Of a stretch of 64,000 nt of DNA, positions 1 through 9,700 are shown one piece after another. Under the pieces are notes generated by a model. That model was not told where the DNA came from, made no database searches, and worked only from the letters and a program-made list of their open reading frames with translations. The stretch lies in contig NC_015437.1 of NCBI RefSeq assembly GCF_000208405.1, forward strand, positions 2,287,501 through 2,351,500, read 5' to 3'. Source of the DNA: Selenomonas sputigena ATCC 35185 (GTDB lineage Bacteria > Bacillota > Negativicutes > Selenomonadales > Selenomonadaceae). The position numbers and the translations under genes were made by a program. How positions within the stretch are numbered: the first letter of the stretch is position 1; every line of letters begins with the position of its first letter.

Positions 1-23
1 ATTTCCTTGTTGATTAACGACAT
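1..23 (-). CDS. 5' end of a gene, probably ahpC (peroxiredoxin)
   Basis: Only the first seven codons are inside the window. They read MSLINKE, after an AGGAGTG ribosome-binding site 7-8 bases upstream. MSLIN- is the usual N-terminus of AhpC, the 2-Cys peroxiredoxin that reduces peroxides in the cytoplasm. A strong promoter and a PerR/Fur-type palindrome directly upstream fit a peroxide-stress gene. Seven residues cannot prove the identity, so the name is an inference from N-terminus plus operator. Confidence 0.4.
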
Positions 24-40
24 TTTCAATCACTCCTAGC

Positions 41-100
41 GAATAATTATTATTTGTTAGCTGATGAATAAAGAATATCACAACATACGGCGGCTGTCAA
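41..100 (-). promoter_or_regulatory. Sigma-A promoter with PerR/Fur-type operator
   Basis: On the minus strand a perfect -35 TTGACA (95-100) and a -10 TATTCT (72-77) are 17 bases apart and point toward the gene at position 23. Downstream of the expected start site, at 41-55, lies a 7-1-7 palindrome with the core ATAATNATTAT. This core is shared by Bacillus-type PerR and Fur boxes. Its position would block elongation or promoter clearance. The palindrome is visible; the choice between PerR and Fur is inference. Confidence 0.6.
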
Positions 101-179
101 GCATTTTTTGAAATAAATTTTCATTCACGTCTACTTCCATCCTCCATCGGTCAACTCTCCTCTTAAAATTCGCTAAGGT

Positions 180-956
180 TCAGCAATATTCCTTCCTGCG
201 GGCAAAAAAAGTTACGACACGAAGCCCGAGAGATTCTGCCATCTCGTGCGCTTCACGAAAGGCGAAGCCGATCGCGGCCGCATTGTGCGCATCCGAGCCG
301 AGCGTCACCTCGCGCCCGCCCATCTCGCGGTAGCGACGGAAGATCGGCACGAGCGACGACTTGCCCTGCGGCGCGTCGAAGCGGCGCGTGTTCAGCTCAA
401 GCACGGTGTCCGTCTCAATGAGCGCTTTGAGCACCTCGTCGATTTCTTCGCCGTAGGCCGCATAGGTCAGTTCCGTATCAAGGTAGGCGGCATAGCGCGC
501 AATATAGTCGATGTGCGCGAGGATGTCGATGAACTCGCCGTGCGAGCGCACGCAGTGCGCCATCGTTTTGAGGTAGAGCCGGTAGACCTCGTCCTTTTCG
601 CGCCCCTCGTAGAGGGCTTCATAGTAGAGGTCGAAGCCCAGCAGCGTGTGAATCGAGCCGATGACCTGATCGAAGGGCGCTCGAAGGAGGAAGGCGCGGT
701 TCTTTTCGGCAAGGTCTTCCTGCATGCCGAGTTCAACGCCGAGTCGAAGCCGCTCTCCCTTGCCGCGAAGCGCCTCGTACTTCTTCCAGTAGTCTTCGGG
801 CGAAAAGGTGAAGTCTTTCTCGCCCGGAAAGTCCATGTCCTCATGCTCGGTGAATACCGCGCCGATGCCGAGCTTTGCGGCTCTTTCGAGTGCGACCTCG
901 GCCTTCATCGCGGAGTCAGCGGAGACTTCCGTGTGCATGTGGCTGTCGAATATCAT
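180..956 (-). CDS. PHP-domain phosphoesterase, histidinol-phosphatase-like
   Basis: The 258-residue protein is a single PHP domain of the HisJ/HisK type, a metal-dependent phosphoesterase fold. Visible metal-ligand motifs are HMH at residues 6-8, TEHED near 37, GSIH near 100, HID near 148 and GSDAH near 222. The family includes histidinol-phosphate phosphatases, but no other histidine genes are nearby, so the substrate is uncertain. The start codon overlaps the rsmA stop by four bases, indicating translational coupling. It is the last gene of the tmk-rnmV-rsmA run. Confidence 0.8.
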   Translation of the reverse strand: MIFDSHMHTEVSADSAMKAEVALERAAKLGIGAVFTEHEDMDFPGEKDFTFSPEDYWKKYEALRGKGERLRLGVELGMQEDLAEKNRAFLLRAPFDQVIGSIHTLLGFDLYYEALYEGREKDEVYRLYLKTMAHCVRSHGEFIDILAHIDYIARYAAYLDTELTYAAYGEEIDEVLKALIETDTVLELNTRRFDAPQGKSSLVPIFRRYREMGGREVTLGSDAHNAAAIGFAFREAHEMAESLGLRVVTFFARRKEYC

Positions 957-1819
957 CGTTCTCCCTCCGTTTGCATGGCAGAAAAGGCGTCGGCAAGGCG
1001 CGCGAATTCGGCAAGGCTCAGCGTCTCACCGCGCCTTTTCTCGTCGATCGCGGCCGCGTCCAGCGCACGGCGCACGGCGTCCTTCGACGCTCCCGTGCCG
1101 AGGAGCGCGTTGGCGAGTGTCTTGCGCCTCTGGCCGAAGGAGGCGCGCGCGACGCGGAAGAACATGCGCTCGTCGGTTACCTCTACCGGCGGTTTCCCAC
1201 GCTTTTTGCACGCGATGACGGAGGAGGCGACCTCGGGCGCAGGAATGAAGGAGCGCGGCGCGACCTCGCGCACGATGCGCGGCTCCGTATGGTACTGCAC
1301 GGCGACGGAGAGCGCACCGTAGATCTTCGAGCCGGGCGCGGCAATCATGCGCTCCGCCACTTCCTTCTGCACCATGGTCACGATGTGCGTGATGGGCAGA
1401 TGCTGCTCAAGGAGCGCGAGGAGAATCGGCGTCGTGATGTAGTAGGGCAGATTCGCCGCGACCTTGAACGGCTGATTTTCCATGAGGGCGCGGATGTCCG
1501 TCTTCAAGATGTCGCCGGGCACGATGCGCAGATGATCGTAGGCGGCGAGCGTCTCGGCGAGGACGGCGGGCAGCTTCTTGTCAAGTTCGACGGCGGTGAC
1601 GTGTGCGCCGGCTTCGAGAAGCCCCTGCGTCAGCGTGCCGATGCCCGGGCCGATCTCCAAGACGCGGTCGCCTTCTTCAATTTCCGCCGCCGCCACGATG
1701 TCCTTGACGACAGAGCCGTCGACGAGGAAGTTCTGCCCGAGCCGCTTCGAGGCGCGAAGGCCGAAAGCCTTCAGAATATGGCGCGTGACGGCGGGGCTGG
1801 CAATCTCGGGAGCGATCAT
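953..1819 (-). CDS. rsmA: 16S rRNA dimethyladenosine transferase RsmA/KsgA
   Basis: This 288-residue SAM-dependent methyltransferase should dimethylate the two adjacent adenines in helix 45 of 16S rRNA late in 30S assembly. The family N-terminal motif KRLGQNFLVD is at about residues 25-34. The SAM loop EIGPGIGTLTQ follows, and the catalytic motif NLPYYIT is near residue 125. Length matches the family. Its start overlaps the rnmV stop by four bases. The rnmV-rsmA pairing is a standard Firmicute arrangement and supports both calls. Confidence 0.95.
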   Translation of the reverse strand: MIAPEIASPAVTRHILKAFGLRASKRLGQNFLVDGSVVKDIVAAAEIEEGDRVLEIGPGIGTLTQGLLEAGAHVTAVELDKKLPAVLAETLAAYDHLRIVPGDILKTDIRALMENQPFKVAANLPYYITTPILLALLEQHLPITHIVTMVQKEVAERMIAAPGSKIYGALSVAVQYHTEPRIVREVAPRSFIPAPEVASSVIACKKRGKPPVEVTDERMFFRVARASFGQRRKTLANALLGTGASKDAVRRALDAAAIDEKRRGETLSLAEFARLADAFSAMQTEGER

Positions 1820-2451
1820 AATGCGCCTCCTTTCGCGGCTGCTTTCGGCTCGTCATTTCGCACGGCAGCCGTTTCAGCGCCGTCTTCCGCGTTCCGTACG
1901 GCAGCCGTTTCATTGCCGTCCTCCAATGACGTCAGCGCCGCCTCGAACTCCTCACGCGTCACGCCGTAGCTGTTGAGGCGCTTGCAGAATGTACGCGCGT
2001 TCGCCCAGCCGACGCCGAGCCGCGCGCCAAGCCGCGCGCGCCGCCGACTCGCATCCTCGCCGCCCGAAAGCCCCGCGAGGATGAGATCTCGGCTCGTGAA
2101 GACTTCGCGCGGCGCGATCGTACAGGTGCGCACCTTGGCGAGTGCGCGGCGAATCGAATCGGGCGAGGCCTGCTCGACTCCGATGTCGCCCTTGGCTGTC
2201 GCCTCCTCCTTCGGGATGAAGGCATGACCCGCCTCGGGGAATCTCTTCGCGAGAAAGCGCCTTATGCGCTCGCCCGCAGAATCGGGATCGGTGAGGATGA
2301 TGATGCCGCGCCTCTTGTACGCCGCCTCGATGTCGGCGAGCGCACGCCTGCCCAGCGAGAAGCCGCCCGTCACGATGCAGTCGGCGTCTATCGCCTTGCG
2401 GACGGCGACGACGTCCATCTTTCCTTCCACAACAAGAACTTCTTTCAGCAT
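1816..2451 (-). CDS. rnmV: Ribonuclease M5 (5S rRNA maturation)
   Basis: The 211-residue protein has an N-terminal TOPRIM domain with the acidic glutamate in VVEGKMD (about residues 7-13) and the DPD motif of ILTDPDSAGE (about 57-66). A C-terminal helical region follows. RNase M5 cleaves 5S rRNA precursor to its mature ends. The start is the ATG of MLKEVLVVEG, preceded by GGAAGGG. An in-frame extension further upstream runs through a hairpin-rich intergenic stretch and is not credible as protein. The gene overlaps rsmA by four bases. Confidence 0.9.
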   Translation of the reverse strand: MLKEVLVVEGKMDVVAVRKAIDADCIVTGGFSLGRRALADIEAAYKRRGIIILTDPDSAGERIRRFLAKRFPEAGHAFIPKEEATAKGDIGVEQASPDSIRRALAKVRTCTIAPREVFTSRDLILAGLSGGEDASRRRARLGARLGVGWANARTFCKRLNSYGVTREEFEAALTSLEDGNETAAVRNAEDGAETAAVRNDEPKAAAKGGAL

Positions 2452-2470
2452 ATCTTTCCCTTCCACAAAG

Positions 2471-2508
2471 GGGCTGTGCATAAGCCCGCTTCGACTTATG
2501 CACAGCCC
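2471..2508. repeat. Perfect 14-bp inverted repeat between tmk and rnmV
   Basis: GGGCTGTGCATAAG (2471-2484) is followed by a 10-base loop and its exact complement (2495-2508). A second small hairpin, CCGCC...GGGCGG, lies at about 2530-2547. Neither has a T-run on the minus strand, so a classical terminator is unlikely. In the tmk-rnmV transcript this would be a strong stem just before the rnmV ribosome-binding site, possibly for RNA processing or protein binding. Confidence 0.6.
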
Positions 2509-2590
2509 TCGTTCACTGCAAATCATATTCCGCCTTCCACAAGGGCGGTTTTGCGGGCGGCGCACGATTGTACGCTTATGCGTATATTCC

Positions 2591-3265
2591 TCACAGGATG
2601 CGCCGCACCGCTTCGTAAATTTTTTCATGCACCGCCTCGCGCGAAAGCGGCTCGCCCGCCTCGCTGCAGCGGACGCGCTGCCAGCCGCAGCGCGCGGCAA
2701 GATTGACCGACGCCCGATGGCAGCGCACGAGGTAACCCTCGTCGCGCTCGTGGATGTCCCGTGCCGCGCCGCTTGCCGCCGCGCGCGCCGCGATGAGGCG
2801 GCGGCTCACGGCAGGATCCATGTCGAGAAAGAGGACGAGATCGGGGCGCGGCAGCGCGAGCTTTCCGTACTCGAAATCCTCAAGCCACGCAAGGAAAGCC
2901 TCGCGCTCAGCCGCCTCCTCAAGCTTCACGGCCTGATGCACCATGTTCGCCGTCGTGTAGCGGTCGGCGAGGACGATCGCGCCCGCCTCAAGATCCGCAC
3001 GCCATTTTGTCTGAAACGAAGCGTAGCGGTCGACGGCAAAGAAGGCAGATGCGGCGTAGGCATTGACTTCGGACGCACGTTCGCCGAAATCGCCGCCGAG
3101 GTACATGCGCACGAGCGCCGACGACGGCGAAGCGTAGTCGGGAAACTCGACCTGCCGCACGCAGCGGCCTTCGGCGACGAGCCTTTCCCTGAGCATCTTC
3201 GTCTGCGTCGCCTTGCCTGAGCCGTCGCCCGCCTCCAAGACGAGGAGCTTTCCCTTTGCCTGCAA
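2591..3265 (-). CDS. tmk: Thymidylate kinase
   Basis: This 224-residue P-loop kinase should phosphorylate dTMP to dTDP. The Walker A motif GDGSGKATQ is at about residues 13-21. FPDYASPSSALV and MYLGGDFG follow, typical of a Firmicute thymidylate kinase branch, then DRY motifs (VDRYASF, LADRYTT) and a lid-like Ala/Arg region near 145-160. The chosen start is TTG at 3265 because AAGGAGG lies 8 bases upstream of it. A GTG at 3283 is in frame but has no ribosome-binding site. It leads the rnmV-rsmA-PHP run. Confidence 0.88.
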   Translation of the reverse strand: MQAKGKLLVLEAGDGSGKATQTKMLRERLVAEGRCVRQVEFPDYASPSSALVRMYLGGDFGERASEVNAYAASAFFAVDRYASFQTKWRADLEAGAIVLADRYTTANMVHQAVKLEEAAEREAFLAWLEDFEYGKLALPRPDLVLFLDMDPAVSRRLIAARAAASGAARDIHERDEGYLVRCHRASVNLAARCGWQRVRCSEAGEPLSREAVHEKIYEAVRRIL

Positions 3266-3319
3266 GATTCCAGCCTCCTTCACGCTTCCGCGATTTCCGC
3301 CCTTGGGCAGCTCCTGCGC

Positions 3320-4804
3320 TCACTCCACGCACGGCACATGGAGGATGAACTTCGTGCCCTTGCCGAGATCGCTCTCCAGCCCAATGCCGATCGCATGCTG
3401 CTCGGCAATCCAGCGCGCGATCGAAAGTCCGAGTCCCGTACCGCCCGGCGCATCCTTGCCGCGCGTCCGCGCGGAATCGACGCGATAGAAGCGCTCGAAC
3501 ACCTTGTCCTGATGCTCCTTCGCAATGCCGATGCCGTTGTCGGCAAGCGTCAGAACCATCTCGCCCGCGCCGCGGCGCAGCTCGATCGTGATGCGGCCGC
3601 CCTTGGGCGTATACTTCATGCTGTTTTCGAGGATGATGCGCATCATGTGCTTGATGAGCAGCGGATCGGCATAGATCGCGCCCGGCTCGTTTGCGAGAAG
3701 CTCGACCTCGTGCCGCGTCGCGATGAGCGCCATCTTCTTCACGACATCCTCGACCAGGGGCGCGAGCTCCAGTCGCTCCTTGTGCATGGCAAGCCGCTTC
3801 TGATCGGCGCGTGCGAGGAACAGGAGCTTCTCGATCAGTCCCTGCATGTCCTCGGCTTCCGAGTGTATGGCGCTCAGTCCCTCTTCGAGCGTCTCGGGGT
3901 CGCTTGCACCCCAGCGGCTCAGCATATCCGAATAGCCGCGGATGACCGTCACGGGCGTCCGCAGCTCGTGCGAGGCGTCGGATACGAAGCGCCGCTGCTG
4001 CTCGAATCCCGCCTGTATGCGCTCAAGCATGTGGTTGAACGTCTCAGCAAGCTCGGCAAGCTCGTCTTTGACAGGCGGCACGGCGATGCGCCGCCCGAGG
4101 TCCGTGACCTCGAGGGAGCGCGCCGCCTGCGTCATCGTGCGGATCGGCCGCAGGATGCGGCAGCTGATGAAGTAGCCGGCGGCGAGCGCCAGAACGATGC
4201 CCGCGAGATTCGTGATGGTCAGCACCTTCTGCAAGGTCGTGAGGAAGTGGCGCTCCGCCGTGATCGTGCGGAAGAAGTGAAGCACATAGGTGTGCCCGCT
4301 CTGATTGATGATGATCTTGTGGTAATAGATGTGCGTGTTGCCGATGGTCGAAACGTACATCGCCGAATTCGCCCAAAGCGGTGGATGCTGGTCGATGTGC
4401 GCCTCGACGAGACTGATGGACGGATAGTGCGTATCCGACTCGTAGACGACGGGGCCGTCCGCGCCCTCTGTCACGCGCAGCACGACGCCGGGCATTAAGA
4501 GGTCGTCCTCGTAGACGGCGAAGGCGAGCGGATAGCGATGGCGCATATCGGGCGCCGTTTCATTAAAAATCTCCGTACCGTGCTCGATTGCGGAGAGCAC
4601 ATGCTCCTGCGAACGTGTAAGCTCGATCTCCGCCTGATGGTAGAGGGAATAATAGATGCCGATGGCGGAAACGATGCTCGTGAACACGAGCACGAAGACG
4701 AGCACAGCCGCATAGACGAGCGTCAGCCACGTCGATATGCGCATGTGGCGCGAGGAGCGCAGGCGGGAAAGTGCACGCCAGAGCCGCCTAGCCCTTGATC
4801 GCAT
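3320..4804 (-). CDS. Two-component sensor histidine kinase
   Basis: The protein (about 494 residues) has a first transmembrane helix near residues 25-50, a periplasmic sensor region of about 140 residues, and a second helix near 190-215. A HAMP linker follows, then a dimerisation domain with the phospho-acceptor histidine in SHELRTPV (about residue 279). The ATPase domain shows NSMKYTP, DNGIGI and GGTGLGLS. The start is placed at the ATG at 4804, overlapping the upstream response regulator by 17 bases. A later ATG at 4744, just before the first helix, is also possible. The stimulus is unknown. Confidence 0.88.
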   Translation of the reverse strand: MRSRARRLWRALSRLRSSRHMRISTWLTLVYAAVLVFVLVFTSIVSAIGIYYSLYHQAEIELTRSQEHVLSAIEHGTEIFNETAPDMRHRYPLAFAVYEDDLLMPGVVLRVTEGADGPVVYESDTHYPSISLVEAHIDQHPPLWANSAMYVSTIGNTHIYYHKIIINQSGHTYVLHFFRTITAERHFLTTLQKVLTITNLAGIVLALAAGYFISCRILRPIRTMTQAARSLEVTDLGRRIAVPPVKDELAELAETFNHMLERIQAGFEQQRRFVSDASHELRTPVTVIRGYSDMLSRWGASDPETLEEGLSAIHSEAEDMQGLIEKLLFLARADQKRLAMHKERLELAPLVEDVVKKMALIATRHEVELLANEPGAIYADPLLIKHMMRIILENSMKYTPKGGRITIELRRGAGEMVLTLADNGIGIAKEHQDKVFERFYRVDSARTRGKDAPGGTGLGLSIARWIAEQHAIGIGLESDLGKGTKFILHVPCVE

Positions 4805-5552
4805 AGCCGACGCCCCGCACCGTGTAGATGTACTTGTCGTCGAAACGCTCATCAATCTTCGCACGCAGATAGCGGATGTAGACGTCGACCACGTTCGTGT
4901 CGCCTACGTAGTCGTAGCCCCAGACCTCCTGCAGGATCTGGTCGCGCGTGAGGACATTGGGCTTGTTGCGCAGCATGTATTCGAGAAGCGAATACTCCTT
5001 CTTCGTCAGCTCGACGAGATCGCCCTTGACGCGCACCTCGTAGCGCCCCGGATAGAGCACGAGATCCTTGACGGCGAGCACGCGCTCGTCGCGGTTGCCC
5101 GCCTCGTTCGCCTTGTGCACGCGGATCGCCGCGCGCACGCGCGCCAGAAGTTCCTGAATGGCGAACGGCTTCGTTATGTAGTCGTCCGCGCCGATGTCGA
5201 GTCCGTTGACCTTGTCCTCGACATCGTCCTTCGCCGTCAGCATGATGATCGGCACGTCGCTGATCTCGCGCACGCGGCGGCAGACCTCAAGACCGTCCAT
5301 ATCGGGCAGCATGATGTCGAGGAGCACGAGATCGTACTGCTCCTGCACGATGCGCTCGTAGGCGCGGCGTCCGTTCTCCTCGGACTCCGTCTCGAAGCCC
5401 TCGTGCTCCAGCTCCATCTGCAGAAAGCGTGCGATGCGCCTCTCGTCCTCGACGATCATGATCTTCTTCGCCGCTTCTGCCGTCTCCGCTGCGCTCACCG
5501 TCTCCGTCGCTGCACTCTTCGCTGCCTTCACGGCCTTTGCTGCTCTCGCCAT
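4788..5552 (-). CDS. OmpR/PhoB-family response regulator
   Basis: The 254-residue protein starts with an unusual Ala/Lys-rich tail of about 28 residues, then a receiver domain (KIMIVEDE, phospho-site in LVLLDIMLPD, TAKDD and TKPF motifs). The C-terminus is a winged-helix DNA-binding domain (LTKKEYSLLEYML, VDVYIRYLRAKID). It forms a pair with the overlapping downstream histidine kinase. The Ala-rich tail is longer than in most family members. Its ATG has a GGAGG-type site upstream (GGAGGATACAGC), so it appears to be translated. Confidence 0.9.
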   Translation of the reverse strand: MARAAKAVKAAKSAATETVSAAETAEAAKKIMIVEDERRIARFLQMELEHEGFETESEENGRRAYERIVQEQYDLVLLDIMLPDMDGLEVCRRVREISDVPIIMLTAKDDVEDKVNGLDIGADDYITKPFAIQELLARVRAAIRVHKANEAGNRDERVLAVKDLVLYPGRYEVRVKGDLVELTKKEYSLLEYMLRNKPNVLTRDQILQEVWGYDYVGDTNVVDVYIRYLRAKIDERFDDKYIYTVRGVGYAIKG

Positions 5553-5655
5553 GCTGTATCCTCCTGTTCTTCACTGCGCCCCGCACATCTTGCGTGCGGA
5601 CGCTTCCTATCATCACTCTCGGCGGCTTACAGGAAGCACGAAAAAAATACGCCTC

Positions 5656-6531
5656 CTATAGAAGCCGCTCGCGAAGGAGCGACAAAAAGCTTGCCGCCGC
5701 CGCTGAAAGCGGTCGATCGCGCTTCCACGCGATCACCGTGTGCGTCAAGATCTCCGGCTCGACGATCCGCTTGCAGACCATCGCTTCATCCGTCAGAAGA
5801 CTCTTCGCCGACTGCGGCAGGATCGCCGCGCCGAGTCCCGCCTTCGCCGCCAGGACATCCTGTACGATGCTGTCGCTCAGGCACAGGATGCGCGGCTCGA
5901 AACCTGCCTTGCGGCAGGCAGTAAGAAAGATGCCCTGCCAGCGAAGCGGGATGATGATCGACTGCTCGGCAAGCTCTGCGAGCCGCACGAAATCTTCGGC
6001 CGCACCGCAAGACGCCGTGCGGTTCATCATCGCCGCGAGCGGTTCGTTCGCGAGCACGATGGACTCGTAGCTCTCGCGCTCGACCTCCGTGCGCGTGACG
6101 GCGATCTCGATGAGCCGATTGTCGAGCATGTCGAGGACGCGTGCGCCCTCGGCCTCGAAGATCTGGAAGGTCACGCGCGGATGCGTCTTGTGGAACGCCG
6201 CCAGAAGCCCCGGCACGAGATTCGCGCCCGAGCTTGTGATCGTGCCGATACGCACCTCGCCCGCTGTGCCTTCGCCCACGTCCTGGATCTCGCGCACCGT
6301 GCCGTCGACGAGGCCTAGAATCTGCTCGACGCGCTCCTTGAGCACGCGCCCCGCCTCCGTCAGCCGGATGCGGCGGCTGCCGCGCTCGAAAAGCTTCACA
6401 CCGAGCGCGCTCTCTAGCCGCTTCATCTGTCTCGACAGCGCGGGCTGCGCCACGGCAAGCCGCCCTGCGGCGTGGCTGATGTTGCCCTCCTCCACGATCG
6501 CATAAAAGGCGCGCATGTCCTTGATGTCCAT
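5656..6531 (-). CDS. LysR-family transcriptional regulator
   Basis: The 291-residue protein has the LysR winged helix-turn-helix at residues 1-60 (ISHAAGRLAVAQPALSRQ) and a periplasmic-binding-protein-like effector domain after residue 90. The ATG at 6531 is chosen because AGAAGGA lies just upstream. Longer in-frame extensions lack support. It is transcribed away from the large outer-membrane receptor at 6796, and LysR proteins often control the divergent gene. That link is only a positional inference, since a Fur-like box is also present there. Confidence 0.9.
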   Translation of the reverse strand: MDIKDMRAFYAIVEEGNISHAAGRLAVAQPALSRQMKRLESALGVKLFERGSRRIRLTEAGRVLKERVEQILGLVDGTVREIQDVGEGTAGEVRIGTITSSGANLVPGLLAAFHKTHPRVTFQIFEAEGARVLDMLDNRLIEIAVTRTEVERESYESIVLANEPLAAMMNRTASCGAAEDFVRLAELAEQSIIIPLRWQGIFLTACRKAGFEPRILCLSDSIVQDVLAAKAGLGAAILPQSAKSLLTDEAMVCKRIVEPEILTHTVIAWKRDRPLSAAAASFLSLLRERLL

Positions 6532-6650
6532 TCTTCCTTCTCCCCTTCGGCGCAGAAGCGCCCGTGCAGCATCCAGCCGCCGCACGATGTATACGCCTTT
6601 TATTATATGGGGGAATCTTTCGCAAGGCAAGTGAATTTCCGATGAAAGTC

Positions 6651-6682
6651 CAAGAAACCAAGCCCGAAGGGTGCAGACGGAT
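6651..6682 (+). repeat. Partial copy of dispersed intergenic repeat
   Basis: The stretch CAAGCCCGAAGGGTGCAGAC matches the left part of the longer repeats at 36846-36945 and 40170-40274 with one difference. The hairpin-forming right half is absent here. Instead the Fur-like box of the receptor gene begins immediately. Confidence 0.6.
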
Positions 6683-6753
6683 AATAATTATATTTTTTTA
6701 ATTGATAAAACTCTAACTTTGTAATTGTATTCATTTTTGTTTTCTTTTATAAT
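6679..6753 (+). promoter_or_regulatory. Promoter of the receptor gene with Fur-like box
   Basis: The -35 TTGTAT (6725-6730) and -10 TATAAT (6748-6753) are 17 bases apart. A ribosome-binding site AAGGAGG (6782-6788) precedes the ATG at 6796. Upstream, positions 6679-6693 read GGATAATAATTATAT, matching the Bacillus-type Fur box TGATAATNATTATCA at 12 of 14 informative positions. The surrounding DNA is very AT-rich. Iron (or a related metal) repression is inferred from this box. The box lies upstream of the -35 rather than over the promoter, so the mechanism is unclear. Confidence 0.65.
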
Positions 6754-6795
6754 AGAGACTGCATTTTATTTCATACTTACCAAGGAGGAAACAGC

Positions 6796-9700
6796 ATGGC
6801 AAGGAAGAGATTCCGTCTTCGCGATTACAAACTGCTCTCGCTGGGCGTGGCACTTTGGCTGGCGGCGCCTTTGAGTGCGGCGCACGCAGAAGATGCCCCC
6901 CCCCAGGAGACACAGCGCGTCCAGACGGAAGCCGTTGACGTCGAAGCGCAGGCGGCGCAGGAAGAAGCGAAGTACGAGTCGCAGCAGAAGACGATCATCA
7001 CCAAGGAAGATATTGAGAAGAAACAGGCGAAAGCCGTTGAAGACATCATCTTCTCCGAGACGGGCGTCTCGCGCACGGTCGACGCTATGGGGCGCGTCGG
7101 CATCTCGATTCGCGGCGCAGAGCCGCGCCACACGCTGATTCTCGTGGACGGACAGCCCGTCCTGGGAGATCTGGCGAAATATTCGGGCGCGGCGGACGAA
7201 GTCATGCGTCTCGGCACGGAGAACGTCGAGCGCATTGAGATCATCCAGGGCGCGGCGAGCGCGAAGTACGGCTCGGACGCCATCGGCGGCGTCGTCAACA
7301 TCATCACGAAGAAGGCGCAGCATGAGCCGGGTGTGCAGTTCAACGTCGAGAGCATGCGCCGCGCCGACGACGATCACACGATCCCCTATACGAACTTCTT
7401 CCTGCGCGCCGATTCGGGCGACATGGGAAAGTTCCGTATCGGCCTTTCGGGCAGCAAGCGCGAAGTCATGCCTGTGTACGCGAGCAGGGAGCGCAAGAAA
7501 ACTGGCATGAGCGGCTCTGATCTCGACTTTGAGCCGAATGCGCTGCGTTTCTACGGTGATACGGCGACGGTCGGTCTTGTAGGCACCTACGATGCCAATA
7601 AGAACAACTCCTTTGAGTTCCGCGTTGACCACTATGCTGAAGATCTCAGCCGCATCATCAAGCGGACGGACTCCGACCTTGAGCCGCAGCAGCATTTCAA
7701 ACGCAAGACAGGACGCGACGCATACAACCTCGGCTGGCGCGGCATGAACAAGATCAGCGATTGGAATGTTGAGTTCAATTATACGACGATCAAAGAAGAT
7801 GATGTATCGCTGATCAACTATGCGGGCAAGTCGGTTTATGAGGGAAAGAACGAGCTGCGCTACGTTGACAACGTCGATCACAGTCAGTTTGACCTCAAGG
7901 CATCGGCAAATACGCAGCTGAGTGACAAGCATCTCCTCAGCTACGGTTTCGGCTATACGAAGGAGTCCGGAGAGGGCAGCCGTCTCAAGAGTTCACCGAA
8001 CATCTCGACGCGCCACATCGACCCGTGGGATTATGACAAAAGTCTGCTGGTTGACAAAAAGGATCGCCTGATGCGCGGCGAAGATAACACCAATTATATT
8101 TGGTCGCATATTCACGATTATGCCTTTCCTAAGAACTATACGGGAAATCCTCGTTGGAAGGAAGAGCTTGAATATTATAACTACGACGATGAGACCGGTA
8201 TCGGCTATAATCCGAAGCTTACCTATGATGACTTTACAAAGTATCAATTCCAGAAAGGAATACTTTCGGAGGATTACTACTACGATCTCTATGTCGGCTC
8301 ACGCAAGATTACAGACATTGCACGGAGCAATCTTAAAGCGGACTATGATGAGCTTGAGTCAAAATTGAATGACGAATATAAGAGCCGGCATAACGGTGCC
8401 GCTTATCCCGGCAGCAACATCGTCGGAGAGTATTTCAAAAAGGGAATAGATCGTGCGGATAAGAATGATCAGTATACGCCTACTCTGAATGGGAAAATGT
8501 TCCTCGAAGAATATTGGGATCGCGACCAGCGCATTACCGTCGGTAGCGGTACGATTCAACGCTACAATCTGTTTGTTGGCGATACCTGGCAGATGTCGAA
8601 GAATACGATCTTCTCGCCGATTTTGCGCCTTGATTACAGCAGTCTCTTCGGCACGAATATCTCGGGCAACCTCGGCATCACGCACAACATCGCGGGCAAT
8701 CCGCATCGCCGCTTCAAGGCGAACATCGGCACGGGCTATACGGAGCCGGGCATGGGCGAGCTTTGGTATAACTGGGAGATGTATGCCAGTACACCGCTTC
8801 CCGGACTTTTTGGCGGCGGTGACGCAAAAATGGGCTGGTGGTGGGCAGGCAATCCCAATCTCAAGCCTGAGAAATCTTTCAATATTGACATGAGCATCGA
8901 GGGGGAAACAAAGGATACGTATGCGCGTGTCGGCATTTTCCACAACCGCATCCGCGATTACATGTCTGTTTACTACACAGGAAAAATTCTTGATTTTGCA
9001 CCGTATATCAAGGATCCAAACCAAAAATGGATGCGTGCGCCGGATTTGATTTACAGCTTCAAGAACATCGGACAGGCAGAGATCACGGGTCTTGAGGCAG
9101 AAGTGAGTCACAAGCTCAGTCCCTTCTGGAATGTGAAGCTCGGCTATACATGGCTCTATGCACTCAATAAGACGGATCCCTTGATGCCGGATCGGCTTCT
9201 TGACCGCCCGAAGCATAAGATCGACATCGCGTTTGCCTACGAAAACAAGCAATACGGTTGGAGCGGTCAGATCTGGGGCGATTACTATATCGATATGCTC
9301 GACAGCAATACGCTTGCGAATGGTGCAAACTATTGGACGGACTATCTGAAGGGCGGCTTGGCGCTCGACCAGAAGCACGCATATCAAAGTAAGACTTTTG
9401 GCATTTGGAACATCATGATCCAGAAGCAGCTTTCGCCCGATGCGATGGTCTACTTCGGCGTCAACAATCTCTTCAATCACCGTGACGACGACCGTGCGAC
9501 ACAGGAGCGCATCTATCGCTTCGGCGCGAACTTCAAGTTCGATACGGCATGGAAGAAGAAGGTCAGAAAGGCGGCAGGCTCACCCGTTGCGCTCAACGAA
9601 ACAGCGGAGGACGAAGTGCCGCGCCTGCAGGGCTTCCTGCTCAAAGATTTCGATGAGAGCCGCAAGGAAGGCATCGAGTTCTTCGGCGACTATCAGATGC

